43,099 nt of DNA from an uncultured Clostridia bacterium (GTDB lineage Bacteria > Bacillota > Clostridia > Oscillospirales > Ruminococcaceae): contig CALXGT010000054.1 in NCBI GenBank assembly GCA_944387915.1, positions 1 through 43,099 of the forward strand, given 5' to 3'. A program made the translations under genes and the position numbers. Shown here one piece after another: positions 1 through 8,237 of the stretch. How positions within the stretch are numbered: position 1 is the first letter of the stretch; each line of letters opens with the position of its first letter. The notes under the pieces are model-generated. The model did not search any database. It worked only from the letters and a program-made list of their open reading frames with translations, and was not told where the DNA came from.

Positions 1-94
1 TCGCATGGAGCTATATGGGGCAATATGGTGGTTTATACTTATCAGATTAGCAAAAACCCAGTAGCCATGCGGCTTTGCGAGGTTTTATAGAGAA

Positions 95-142
95 TTAGAG
101 ATTTTTGAAATTCAGAACGCAAATTACGATACCTAATTTCAT
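95..142 (-). other. 15-codon mini-ORF directly after argS (leader peptide or truncated gene)
   Basis: Twelve bases after the argS stop there is an ATG preceded by a good Shine-Dalgarno sequence (AAAGGAG). The frame gives a 15-residue hydrophobic peptide (MKLGIVICVLNFKNL) and then stops. The ribosome-binding site is strong enough to suggest a real initiation region, but the product matches nothing I recognise. It may be the decayed start of a gene once cotranscribed with argS, or chance. I see no terminator for the argS operon in bases 1-153 and nothing else convincing there. Confidence 0.2.
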
Positions 143-153
143 GTCCTTCTCCT

Positions 154-1848
154 TTACATCTTCTCCGGGGCGTCGATCTTTAATAGCGCCAGCACGTTTT
201 CCAATACCCTTCTGACGCTGTCGCAAAGATATAATCTTGCCCCAGTCAGTTCCTCATCCGAAGGGATCATAACCTTACAAGCGTTGTAGAATTTATGGAA
301 CAACGTCGCAAGCTCGGTAGCGTATCTCGTCATCCGCGCCGGATCGTAATGGTTGGCGGCGTCCACAATCTCCTGGGGGAACCGAGCCAGATGGCGAATC
401 AGCGCCAACTCTTCCGGCGCGGTGAGACGCGCGGCGTTGCCTTCGCCCTTATAAACGACCCCTTCCTCCCGGATACGGGAGAACAAAGAACAAATCCGGG
501 CGTGGGCGTACTGCACATAGTACACCGGGTTTTGGCTGGACTGTTCCACCGCGAGATCCAAGTCGAAGTCAAACTGGGAATTGGCTTCCCGTAAGTTAAA
601 GTAAAACCGGGCGGCGTCGATGGGAACTTCGTCCAAAAGGGTCACCAGGGTGATCGCCTTTCCGGACCGTTTGGATAATTTCACCGTCTCGCCGTTTCTA
701 ACTAAGCGCACCATCTGCATCAGCACCACATCCAACCGGTCGGGATCGATCCCAAGCGCCTGCAAAGCCGCCTTCAACCTGGGCACATAGCCATGGTGGT
801 CGGCGCCTAACACGTCGATGGCCTTATCGAAGCCCCTGGTCACCAGCTTGTTGTAATGGTAAGCGATATCCGGCACCACATAGGTCAAGAATCCGTTGGA
901 GCGCACCAGCACAAAGTCCTTGTCCGCACCGAATTCGGTGGCTTTAAACCAAACCGCGCCTTCACTCTCATAGGTGTACCCCTTTTCGGTCAAAAGGTCT
1001 ACCATCTTTCTCGCCTCTCCGCTCTCATGAAGGGAGGACTCTTTAAACCAGTTATCGTAAGAGATCCGATACCGCAAAAGGTCGTCTTTCAATCCCTGGA
1101 TATTTTTGGGCAGGGCAAATTCCACCAGCGCGTTTTTCCGTTCTTCCTCCGGTTTCGTTAAAAAGCTGTCCCCGTAGAGGGCGGCAAAATTTTTGGCGTG
1201 CTCTATAATATCCGCGCCGAGGTAAGCGTCCTCGGGCATCTCTACCGTATCGTCGTAAAGCTGGCGGTACCGGGCGTCCAAAGAAACGGCAAACTTGTTG
1301 ATCTGGTTTCCCGCGTCGTTGATGTAAAACTCCCGCTCTACATAGTGCCCGCTCCATTCCAGCACCGACGCCAGCGTATCGCCAATGGCGCCCCCTCTGG
1401 CGTTGCCGATGTGCATCGGTCCGGTGGGGTTGGCGGAAACAAATTCCACCAAGATCCGCTTGCCCTCGCCATAGGCGGTTTTGCCGTAATTTTCGCCTTC
1501 AGTTTTTACGGTATCCAATACATCGGAAAACCAGCGTGAGCCCAAAGTAAAGTTGATAAATCCGGGACCCGCCACCTCTACCGAGGAAAAATCGGTGCCC
1601 GCGAGCTCTAATTTAGATACAATTTGTTGAGCAATCACCTTGGGCGCCTTTTTAAAGGTACGCGCCGACACCATGGCGATATTGGATGCGAAGTCTCCAT
1701 GGGCGCTGTCCGCCGGGATCTCCACGGTAAAAGAGGGAATCTCCCCTTTTTCCAAAAGTCCTTCGTCCATACAACGCTGCACCGCCGCACAAAGCAGCTT
1801 TTCACATTCCCTTTTTCCTTCCGCCACCGGATTACGCATGCCATTCAT
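154..1848 (-). CDS. argS: arginyl-tRNA synthetase
   Basis: ArgS charges tRNA-Arg with arginine using ATP in the cytoplasm. The 564-residue length is normal for this class I enzyme. Visible in order are the N-terminal additional domain (roughly residues 1-110), the HIGH motif as HIGN at 146-149 after the typical SANPTGP stretch, the Rossmann core with LGADHHGYVPR near 347-357, the KMSK motif as KLSK at 390-393, and the alpha-helical DALR anticodon-binding domain to the C-terminus. The start overlaps the 3' end of the DUF1934 gene by 17 bases, so the two are translationally linked. It is the last clear gene of an operon with the ligase-like and DUF1934 genes. Confidence 0.98.
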   Translation of the reverse strand: MNGMRNPVAEGKRECEKLLCAAVQRCMDEGLLEKGEIPSFTVEIPADSAHGDFASNIAMVSARTFKKAPKVIAQQIVSKLELAGTDFSSVEVAGPGFINFTLGSRWFSDVLDTVKTEGENYGKTAYGEGKRILVEFVSANPTGPMHIGNARGGAIGDTLASVLEWSGHYVEREFYINDAGNQINKFAVSLDARYRQLYDDTVEMPEDAYLGADIIEHAKNFAALYGDSFLTKPEEERKNALVEFALPKNIQGLKDDLLRYRISYDNWFKESSLHESGEARKMVDLLTEKGYTYESEGAVWFKATEFGADKDFVLVRSNGFLTYVVPDIAYHYNKLVTRGFDKAIDVLGADHHGYVPRLKAALQALGIDPDRLDVVLMQMVRLVRNGETVKLSKRSGKAITLVTLLDEVPIDAARFYFNLREANSQFDFDLDLAVEQSSQNPVYYVQYAHARICSLFSRIREEGVVYKGEGNAARLTAPEELALIRHLARFPQEIVDAANHYDPARMTRYATELATLFHKFYNACKVMIPSDEELTGARLYLCDSVRRVLENVLALLKIDAPEKM

Positions 1849-2281
1849 CCTTTCCTTTTCCGCCTATAGGTTTTACATCCAAAAACAGCTCGTTTTCACT
1901 GAGAAGAGAGGTATTCATATCCAGCGTATACCGGAGATGAAGGGTTCCGCCATCCTCGTTAAATTCGGATGACAAATCGTCGGTAAACACCCCAATATCC
2001 ATCATATTTCCGAAAAAGCGGTACCGTCCGATATTGCGAATTCCCTGCTGCAACACCAAATGAGCGGTGCTTTCCCCTTTTCGGGTCATGGTCACACACC
2101 CCTCGTCGATTTTTAAAATGGTCGTGCAGCCGTCAAAGCCGGTGGTTTCGCTTTCCTCGTAGGTGATAAAAATTTTTCCGCCTTTTTTGCACATCCGGCC
2201 GCCGGTAAACAGCTCCACTTCACTTTTATCTTCGCCGGTATCATAAATTCCTTTGATCCGGATCGAAACGTTCTGATTCAT
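1832..2281 (-). CDS. DUF1934 (YwiB-like) beta-barrel protein
   Basis: This 149-residue protein belongs by pattern to the DUF1934/YwiB family, small lipocalin-like beta-barrels of unknown function that often sit immediately upstream of argS in Firmicutes. Features that fit are the opening VSIRIKGIY strand, alternating hydrophobic strands throughout, and a C-terminal segment close to YTLDMNTSLLSENELFLDV. I chose the ATG at 2281 because AAAGGA lies 5 bases upstream; the longer frame would need a TTG. The 3' end overlaps argS. No enzymatic motif is visible, so the role is unknown; the conserved position suggests a link to argS expression or translation. Confidence 0.85.
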   Translation of the reverse strand: MNQNVSIRIKGIYDTGEDKSEVELFTGGRMCKKGGKIFITYEESETTGFDGCTTILKIDEGCVTMTRKGESTAHLVLQQGIRNIGRYRFFGNMMDIGVFTDDLSSEFNEDGGTLHLRYTLDMNTSLLSENELFLDVKPIGGKGKDEWHA

Positions 2282-2308
2282 AAGATTCCTTTCTGTATTC
2301 TTTGACAA

Positions 2309-3343
2309 TCAGTCTTGCATTTCCGCCCGCTCCATCGCCAAGGCGATCATGCGGTCAAAGATATCCTCTCCCGTAATTCCTACCGACTCCCAAAGGGTAT
2401 ATACATCGCTTCCCGCCATAAAATCGGGGCAAGGCTCAATCTCTTTGATGACAATTTCCCCGTTTGCCATCAATAATAACGTCACCAACGCCGCCCCCCG
2501 GCAATCCAGTAAGGAAAACGCGTTGAGCGCGATCTCTCTGGCGCGGTAAGCGTCCTCCTGACTACAGGGCAGGGCGTTTAAAGAAATGGTATGGTCCTCG
2601 TTTAGCAACGCGAGAGGGGAAGCTTCCGCCTTCTCGCCGCCTAATACAGCGCAGCGAACGATCACCCCGCCCTGAAGAGGTTCCACCATTACCCGGCTAT
2701 CATAAACGAACGCTTTTTTAAGAGCATTCTCCAATTCTTCTCCGTTTTGAACAAATAATAACCCTTCCATTCTGCGGGGACGAGCGGGAGAAACCTGGAG
2801 GGGATAGGAAAACCGCTCTTCGATCTCCCGGACCATCTCTTTGACCTTGGACCGGTCGCACCGAGAAAAGACTGCCGCATCCGATACCGAAAGCCCGGAA
2901 GCCGTCAAAATGGATTTCAAAATAAAGCGGTCGGAGGAACGGTTGACCGCCGAAAGGTTACTTCCCGTATAAGGGATCCGCCCCGCATCCAAAAGGCCCT
3001 GGAGAACCCCTTCGGTTCCGTTTTTGGTATACAGCACCGGGATGGCGCAATCAATGGACAAAAAAGACGCGGTGCCATCGGGAAGGAGCTTATAGATCCC
3101 CCGCTTGGTATTGTCGGCGCTAAAAACGCAAGCGCAGCAGTCGGGATGCCGTTCCCACACATCCTCTTTCACTTCCGCCGGATCGCCGGGGTAAAACAAC
3201 GGTTTCCCTTTTTTCGTCACGCCGATCAAAACTACCTCATAAAATTCGGAAGGCAAAAAGGAAATTACTTCCCTTGCTGCGGCGCAGGACCGCTCGTGAT
3301 TTTCTTCTCCGCCGAAGATTAAAGCGATTCTCTGTTTTGCCAT
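2309..3343 (-). CDS. divergent D-alanine-D-alanine ligase-like ATP-grasp protein, probably not catalytic
   Basis: The 344-residue protein follows the fold order of D-Ala-D-Ala ligase: an N-terminal domain starting IALIFGG, the segment IPVLYTKNGTEGVLQGLLD (101-119) matching the family's PVLHGxxGEDGxxQGLLE, then an ATP-grasp region. Key positions differ. The glycine-serine loop (KPxxxGSSxG) is replaced around 184-196 by V-S-P-A-R-P-R-R-M-E-G-L-L, and the family's magnesium ligands D...E-x-N read T288...E301-I-E303. The family knows these residues as needed for ATP and metal binding, so I infer lost or changed activity. The ATG at 3343 has AAGGGG 10 bases upstream. It begins the operon with DUF1934 and argS. 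Confidence 0.75.
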   Translation of the reverse strand: MAKQRIALIFGGEENHERSCAAAREVISFLPSEFYEVVLIGVTKKGKPLFYPGDPAEVKEDVWERHPDCCACVFSADNTKRGIYKLLPDGTASFLSIDCAIPVLYTKNGTEGVLQGLLDAGRIPYTGSNLSAVNRSSDRFILKSILTASGLSVSDAAVFSRCDRSKVKEMVREIEERFSYPLQVSPARPRRMEGLLFVQNGEELENALKKAFVYDSRVMVEPLQGGVIVRCAVLGGEKAEASPLALLNEDHTISLNALPCSQEDAYRAREIALNAFSLLDCRGAALVTLLLMANGEIVIKEIEPCPDFMAGSDVYTLWESVGITGEDIFDRMIALAMERAEMQD

Positions 3344-3401
3344 AGCTATCATACCCCTTCTCTTTCTATAATCGGCGCTAAAACACCATTATAACTTAGT
3401 T

Positions 3402-3430
3402 AGTATAGCACAAAAAGACCCTCTTTTCAA
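3402..3430 (-). promoter_or_regulatory. sigma-A promoter of the ligase-like/DUF1934/argS operon
   Basis: On the minus strand TTGAAA (3425-3430) is followed by a 17-base spacer and TATACT (3402-3407) with an extended -10 TGC. A second TATAAT lies just downstream (3388-3393). The -35 element sits inside the terminator hairpin of the upstream gene. Confidence 0.75.
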
Positions 3431-3439
3431 CAAAGAGGG
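3412..3439 (-). terminator. rho-independent terminator after rluA-like gene
   Basis: CCCTCTTT and AAAGAGGG form an 8-bp stem with a short loop, followed on the minus strand by TCTTTTT. It closes the phoB-phoR-rluA-like transcript and overlaps the promoter of the next operon. Confidence 0.8.
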
Positions 3440-3493
3440 CGAGATATTTTCCCCGTTTTTTCCTTTCTTTCGAAAAAAGGCGACCTATCTTTT

Positions 3494-4342
3494 CTATTTG
3501 AGCAAATTTTCCATATCTTCGGGAAAATCGCACTTCAGCCGGACGGTTTCTCCTGTTTGCGGGTCGTCAAACCAAAGGAGTCCGCAATGGAGCGCCTGAC
3601 GGGAAATCAAATCGGTGTGTCCGCCGTAAAGGGCGTCTCCCGCGAGGGGAAATCCCATGTGGGAAAAATGGACACGAATCTGGTGGGTTCGTCCTGTCTC
3701 CAAAGAGACCTCTACCAATGTATGCCGAGAAAGCCGCCGCAACACCCGATAATGAGTCACCGCCCGCTGTCCGTTTTCTCCGACGCTCCGGCTGATGATC
3801 GAGCCGGGCACCCGCACAATCGGCGCGTCGATGGTCCCCTCGTCTTTAGGCAAAACGCCTTCCACGACCGCGTAATACCGTTTTCCTACCGTTTGTTTCA
3901 AAAGTCCAACCGCCAACACGTTTTTTGCCACTAAGCAAAGCCCGGTAGTATCCCGATCAATTCGGTTCAACGGACGAAAAGTAATTTCCGGATATTGGGC
4001 CGCGAAGGCGTTCGCCAACGTATTGTCATGGTAAAGAAAGGACGGGTGCACCGCCATTCCCGCCGGTTTATTATATACCACCCAATCCTCGCCCTCTTGT
4101 ACCACAAAAACCGCCAACGCGGCATTGGGCACAATCTTGGAATGATCCTCCGTCCCCAACCGCACTCGGATCTCGTCTCCGGCAAATACCGGATCCACCA
4201 TCCGCCGATGAGCGCCATTCACCTCGAGATTTCCCCGTTTTAATGCGATGATTAACCGTCTCGAATACCCCTGTTTTCGGAGAAAAGACTCTAACTTCCA
4301 TCCATTGGCCTCCACAGGCACTATGTATTGTAAATTTCGCAT
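3494..4342 (-). CDS. RluA-family 23S rRNA/tRNA pseudouridine synthase
   Basis: Members of this family isomerise specific uridines to pseudouridine in 23S rRNA or tRNA. The 282-residue protein has an N-terminal S4-like RNA-binding part (about 15-60: LESFLRKQGYSRRLIIALKRG) and the catalytic domain with NKPAGMAVHPS (91-101) and the catalytic motif N-R-I-D-R-D-T-T-G-L, the nucleophilic aspartate being D129. The usual histidine before R is asparagine (N126), seen in some paralogues. RTHQIRVHFSHMGFPLAGDALYGG near the C-terminus is also typical. The exact target (RluB-, RluC- or RluD-like) cannot be told. It starts 19 bases after the phoR-like gene and ends at a terminator, so it appears cotranscribed with the two-component system. 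Confidence 0.92.
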   Translation of the reverse strand: MRNLQYIVPVEANGWKLESFLRKQGYSRRLIIALKRGNLEVNGAHRRMVDPVFAGDEIRVRLGTEDHSKIVPNAALAVFVVQEGEDWVVYNKPAGMAVHPSFLYHDNTLANAFAAQYPEITFRPLNRIDRDTTGLCLVAKNVLAVGLLKQTVGKRYYAVVEGVLPKDEGTIDAPIVRVPGSIISRSVGENGQRAVTHYRVLRRLSRHTLVEVSLETGRTHQIRVHFSHMGFPLAGDALYGGHTDLISRQALHCGLLWFDDPQTGETVRLKCDFPEDMENLLK

Positions 4343-4361
4343 AGGTTTTTTCCTTTTTCCC

Positions 4362-5687
4362 TTACCGAGAGTAGGCGGGGAAAGAAATGGTAATGGTCGT
4401 CCCTTTTCCTTCCTCGCTCTCCAAAGAAATCTCGCCGTTGTGGCTGAGAGCGATATGTTTTACGATGGCCAACCCCAATCCGGTACCTCCGCTTTCTTTG
4501 CTTCGACTTTTATCCACCCGGTAAAACCGCTCGAAAATCCGGTCAAAATGGGCTTTCGGAATACCGATTCCGGTATCGGATACCTTCAAAACTACTTTCT
4601 CGTTTTTTGAAAGGACATTTACGTCAACGCGTCCTCCCGGACGATTGTACCGAATCCCGTTGTCTACCAAATTGGCGATCAATTCCGAGATCATCTCCCG
4701 ATCGCCGAGAATTACGCCTTCCTCTCCGGAAGCGGAAAGGGAAACCTCCTTTTGATCTGCGAAAAAGGTCAATCGCTCCACAACAGCGCGGGCGGTTTCC
4801 AGCAGCGAAACGGAGACAAACGTCCCTTTTGACGTCCCCGAATCCAGCTCCGAAAGCTGAATAATATCGCCAATCAGCGTTAGCAAACGCCGGGTTTCTT
4901 TCCGAATCTTGCCGGCGAAGGTTCTCCCGGTTTCTCCCTCCGCCATGCCGTTTTCAATCATTTCCGCATACCCGGAAATCGAAGTCAGAGGCGTTTTCAG
5001 CTCGTGGGTCACATTAGCGGTAAATTCCTGGCGAATTCGGGCGCTTTCCTCTTTCTCCTCCTGTTGAAATCGCAACGCCTCCACAAAGGGAACCAATTCG
5101 GGATAAGGCGCCTTCTTCTCGCCGACATTGCCGTCTTTGGCTAACGCCTCAATGGGCGCTACCAGCTTCTGGGTCAATATGGACGCTACCAGCGCCGCGA
5201 GCAAAAACACAAATACCCCCATTAACGCCACCGGAATCATCGCCCCGAGAAAGAACCCGAAAACCGTTTTGGCCGAACAAGCTAATCGAAGGACATTCCC
5301 GTCCCCAAGCCGTCTGGCACAATAATACGTAGAAACGGAAATGCTTTCCGAAATCCGGTTATCCTCCCCTTCTCCGTTAGCAAGCGCTTCACGAATCTCC
5401 GGCCGGGAAAGGTGGTTTTCCATCTCTCCCGCGTCCAAATCGCTCTCAAACAAAACGGTACCGTCAGACGAAATCAAAGTCACGCGGAAATTTTCCTTTA
5501 CCGCTTCGGAAAACGCCGCCTCTCCTGTCTCCTCATAAAGGGCGCAGATCAACGCCGTATCCCGGCGAAGATCCGCCCGGACCTGTTTTTCAAAGGCGGA
5601 ATAAAAAACCAAAACCGTCAAAATAGCTGTCAGCCCGGCGGAAACCCACCCTATAGCCAAAAGTCTTCGCTTAATTTTTTGTTTCAT
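4362..5687 (-). CDS. phoR: PhoR-like sensor histidine kinase
   Basis: A 441-residue membrane histidine kinase. It has a transmembrane helix at about 10-30, an extracytoplasmic sensor region to about 142, and a second membrane span at about 143-172. The HisKA domain has phospho-acceptor H228 in FTANVTHELKTPLTSISGYAE, and the ATPase domain has an N box (ELIANLVDNGIRYN, 325-338), DTGIGIP (361-367), FERFYRVD and GTGLGLAIVK (391-400). I see no PAS domain, so it is shorter than Bacillus PhoR. It follows the response regulator gene with one base between them and lies downstream of a Na/phosphate transporter, which supports phosphate sensing; the stimulus itself is inferred. Confidence 0.88.
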   Translation of the reverse strand: MKQKIKRRLLAIGWVSAGLTAILTVLVFYSAFEKQVRADLRRDTALICALYEETGEAAFSEAVKENFRVTLISSDGTVLFESDLDAGEMENHLSRPEIREALANGEGEDNRISESISVSTYYCARRLGDGNVLRLACSAKTVFGFFLGAMIPVALMGVFVFLLAALVASILTQKLVAPIEALAKDGNVGEKKAPYPELVPFVEALRFQQEEKEESARIRQEFTANVTHELKTPLTSISGYAEMIENGMAEGETGRTFAGKIRKETRRLLTLIGDIIQLSELDSGTSKGTFVSVSLLETARAVVERLTFFADQKEVSLSASGEEGVILGDREMISELIANLVDNGIRYNRPGGRVDVNVLSKNEKVVLKVSDTGIGIPKAHFDRIFERFYRVDKSRSKESGGTGLGLAIVKHIALSHNGEISLESEEGKGTTITISFPAYSR

Positions 5688-5688
5688 C

Positions 5689-6354
5689 TCATTCCCCGAT
5701 CTTATACCCTACGTTGCGGACGGTTTGGATGTATTTTCCCGCGTCTCCCAATTTCTTTCGGAGGGTTTTGATATGCATATCCACCGTCCGGCTTTCCCCC
5801 TCAAAATCGGTCTCCCAAACTCGATCCATAATGCGGTCCCGAGACAACACCATACCGGGATTTTCCATCAGGTACTTTAACAGAGCATATTCTTTGTAGG
5901 TTAATATACAATTCGTTCCATCTACAGTCACTGTGTGGGTATCGTCGTTTAAGGAGATTTCCCGAAAGGAAAGTTCCGATCCCGTCTCTTTTTCCGTCCG
6001 GCGCAGCAGCGCCTTCACTCGGGAAAGAAGCTCCATAATTCCAAACGGTTTAGCGATGTAATCGTCCGCCCCGGAATCCAAGCTGCGCACCATATCCAGT
6101 TCGGTATCCTTCGCCGTCACCATCATTACGGGAAGGGAGCGCGTGCGAACGGTGGAGCGGATTGTTTTCAACAAGGAAAGGCCATCCTCACCCGGCAGCA
6201 TAATATCCAAAATAACCAAACGGGGCAACTTTTGCTCCAACGCGGCAAAAAAAGCCTTTCCGTCTTCAAAGCCCGCCACCGAATATCCGGCGCTTTTTAA
6301 AGCGTACATCTCCATCTCCCGAATGCTTTCATCATCCTCTACAATGTAAATCAT
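5689..6354 (-). CDS. phoB: OmpR/PhoB-type response regulator
   Basis: A 221-residue DNA-binding response regulator. The receiver has acidic pocket E6-D7-D8, phospho-acceptor D50 in LVILDIMLPGEDG, T80 and K102 (DDYIAKPF). The C-terminal winged helix (about 125-221) has the family hallmarks LTYKEYALLKYLMENPGMVLSR, VDMHIKTLRKKLG and IQTVRNVGYKI. It is the partner of the adjacent kinase and is cotranscribed with it. The gap to the terminator of the transporter upstream is only a few tens of bases and shows no clear promoter. The Pho assignment rests on the neighbouring phosphate transporter and overall similarity. Confidence 0.9.
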   Translation of the reverse strand: MIYIVEDDESIREMEMYALKSAGYSVAGFEDGKAFFAALEQKLPRLVILDIMLPGEDGLSLLKTIRSTVRTRSLPVMMVTAKDTELDMVRSLDSGADDYIAKPFGIMELLSRVKALLRRTEKETGSELSFREISLNDDTHTVTVDGTNCILTYKEYALLKYLMENPGMVLSRDRIMDRVWETDFEGESRTVDMHIKTLRKKLGDAGKYIQTVRNVGYKIGE

Positions 6355-6378
6355 CTTTCTCTCCTCCTTCCTCTTTTG

Positions 6379-6414
6379 GAAAAACCCGCAAAGAAATCCT
6401 TTGCGGGTTTTTGT
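6379..6414 (-). terminator. rho-independent terminator after Na/phosphate transporter
   Basis: AAAACCCGCAAAG and CTTTGCGGGTTTTT form a 13-bp stem with a 5-base loop and a T tail on the minus strand, directly after the transporter stop codon. Because phoB lacks an evident promoter, partial readthrough may feed the two-component genes. Confidence 0.85.
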
Positions 6415-8166
6415 TTAGGAAAGCGCATACTTCTGACGGTACAAATCATAAGTTTGGGTAAAATCTTTTTCTCCGCTGTATTTTACGCCCTGAAGATACT
6501 CGTGCATTCCCAAACTGTCTTTGGATATTTCAATTAAACATCCGGCAATATTGGAGCAATGGTCCGAAGTCCGTTCCAAATAGTTTAGCAAATCCGACAG
6601 AATAAATCCCATTTCAATGGTACATTCGTTGCGCTGAAGCCGCTCGATATGCCTTTTCTTGAGCTGGGTCTTGAGATAGTCAACCACCTGCTCCAAAGGC
6701 TCCACCAACGCCGCCGTTTCCAAATCATCGGCGCTGAATGCCTGATAGGAAAGATCCAAAATTTCTCCCACCGCATCCGTCAGCACCTTTAATTCCTTTT
6801 TGGCGTCCTCGGAAAAAGAGAGCTTTTTGTCGTGAACTTCCTCTGCCGACGCGAGAATATTTACCGAATAGTCGGAAATCCTCTCAAAATCGCCGATGAT
6901 ATGAAGCAGTTTGGACACCTCATGACTGTCCTGTACCGACATACTGCGGCTGCTGAGCTTGACAAGATAAGTTCCCAGTTTGTCTTCGTACATATCCACT
7001 TCTTCCTCAGAAGAGCGGATCACTTCGCTGGATTTGCTGTTAAAATGCTCAATTTGCATACAGGCGAGTTTTAGTCCTTCCACCGCTACCTTCGCCATGG
7101 TGTTGGCCACCGTCTTACACCGACCAATCGCCACAGCCGGCGTCACCAACAACCGCTCGTCCAGCAGTTCCACCTGCTCTTTGTTTTTCTGGTTGTCTCG
7201 CACCGATAAATACGCCAATTTTTCCAGATACCGAATACATGGCGCCCACAAAATGACCGCTATCACGTTAAAGGCGGTATGTAAAATTGCGATTCCCAAA
7301 GGAGACGCCGTGCTTTTGGCAATGGCAATGGGGAAGATAGAGGTAATGACGCAGTAAAGTGTCAAAATCACTATCGTGGCAATTACATTAAAATATAGGT
7401 GAATCAATGCTACCCGCTTGGCGTTTTTGGTGGCGCCGATAGAAGAAATAATGGCCGTGATACAGGTTCCGATGTTCTGCCCCATAATAATGGGGATCGC
7501 CGCGTTATAGGTGACGCTTCCCGTCATAGAAAGGGCTTGCAAAATACCTACCGACGCGGAGGAAGACTGGATAATCGCCGTTAACACCGCGCCAACAACC
7601 ACGCCCAAAATCGGATTTTGGAACAACGTCATAACCCGAGTAAACTCCGGGATATCCGCCAAGGGTTCCACGGCGGCGGACATAGAATCCATACCGTACA
7701 TCAGCACAGCAAATCCCAAGAGGATCAATCCCACGTCCTTCTTCTTATTGTTTTTCATAAAAAGATAAAGCACCGCGCCGATCATAGCCAAAATGGGAGT
7801 AAAGGAAGACGGCTTTAAAAGCTGGATCCAAAAACTTTCCCCATCGATTCCCGCAAGGCTTAAAATCCAGGCGGTAATCGAGGTTCCGATATTCGCCCCC
7901 ATAATCACGCCGATAGATTGACGCAAGGTCATAACGCCGGAATTAACGAAGCCGACTACCATAACGGTAGTTGCCGAAGAAGACTGGATCACCGCTGTTA
8001 CGCCAAGTCCCAGGAAAAAGCCTTTCAAAGTGCTGGACGTCAGATTCGCCAAAATTGTCTTCATCTGATTTCCTGCCCGTTGTTCCAACGCCATCCCCAT
8101 GACATGCATACCGTATAGAAACATGGCGAGGCCTCCCACCAAGGCCAGCAGATTAAAAAAATCCAC
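6415..8166 (-). CDS. Na/Pi cotransporter family protein with C-terminal PhoU domain
   Basis: A 583-residue inner-membrane protein that couples sodium to phosphate uptake (or, as argued for some relatives, export). It has two repeats of the Na/Pi cotransporter domain, each with the signature QSSSA: GVTAVIQSSSATTVMVVGFV near residues 55-75 and AVLTAIIQSSSASVGILQAL near 195-215, each followed by GxNIGTxxTA. Eight or more hydrophobic helices reach to about 320. The cytoplasmic part from about 345 to 560 is a PhoU-like helical bundle with ERISDYSVNI and LERTSDHCSNIAG as the metal-binding type motifs. Its place just ahead of phoB-phoR suggests a local phosphate module. Confidence 0.93.
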   Translation of the reverse strand: MDFFNLLALVGGLAMFLYGMHVMGMALEQRAGNQMKTILANLTSSTLKGFFLGLGVTAVIQSSSATTVMVVGFVNSGVMTLRQSIGVIMGANIGTSITAWILSLAGIDGESFWIQLLKPSSFTPILAMIGAVLYLFMKNNKKKDVGLILLGFAVLMYGMDSMSAAVEPLADIPEFTRVMTLFQNPILGVVVGAVLTAIIQSSSASVGILQALSMTGSVTYNAAIPIIMGQNIGTCITAIISSIGATKNAKRVALIHLYFNVIATIVILTLYCVITSIFPIAIAKSTASPLGIAILHTAFNVIAVILWAPCIRYLEKLAYLSVRDNQKNKEQVELLDERLLVTPAVAIGRCKTVANTMAKVAVEGLKLACMQIEHFNSKSSEVIRSSEEEVDMYEDKLGTYLVKLSSRSMSVQDSHEVSKLLHIIGDFERISDYSVNILASAEEVHDKKLSFSEDAKKELKVLTDAVGEILDLSYQAFSADDLETAALVEPLEQVVDYLKTQLKKRHIERLQRNECTIEMGFILSDLLNYLERTSDHCSNIAGCLIEISKDSLGMHEYLQGVKYSGEKDFTQTYDLYRQKYALS

Positions 8167-8237
8167 AAGCTTCTCTCCTTTCGTAGTAGAAGATCTATAT
8201 AAAAGCGAATTTGCTTTGTTGTTTTACTAGGGAGAAC

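Noticed and set aside
1..90. Plus-strand open frame ending in TAG at 90 that could be the 3' end of a gene entering from the left
   Set aside because: Only 29 codons are visible, the residues match nothing I know, and an open stretch this short is often chance. It cannot be judged without upstream sequence.
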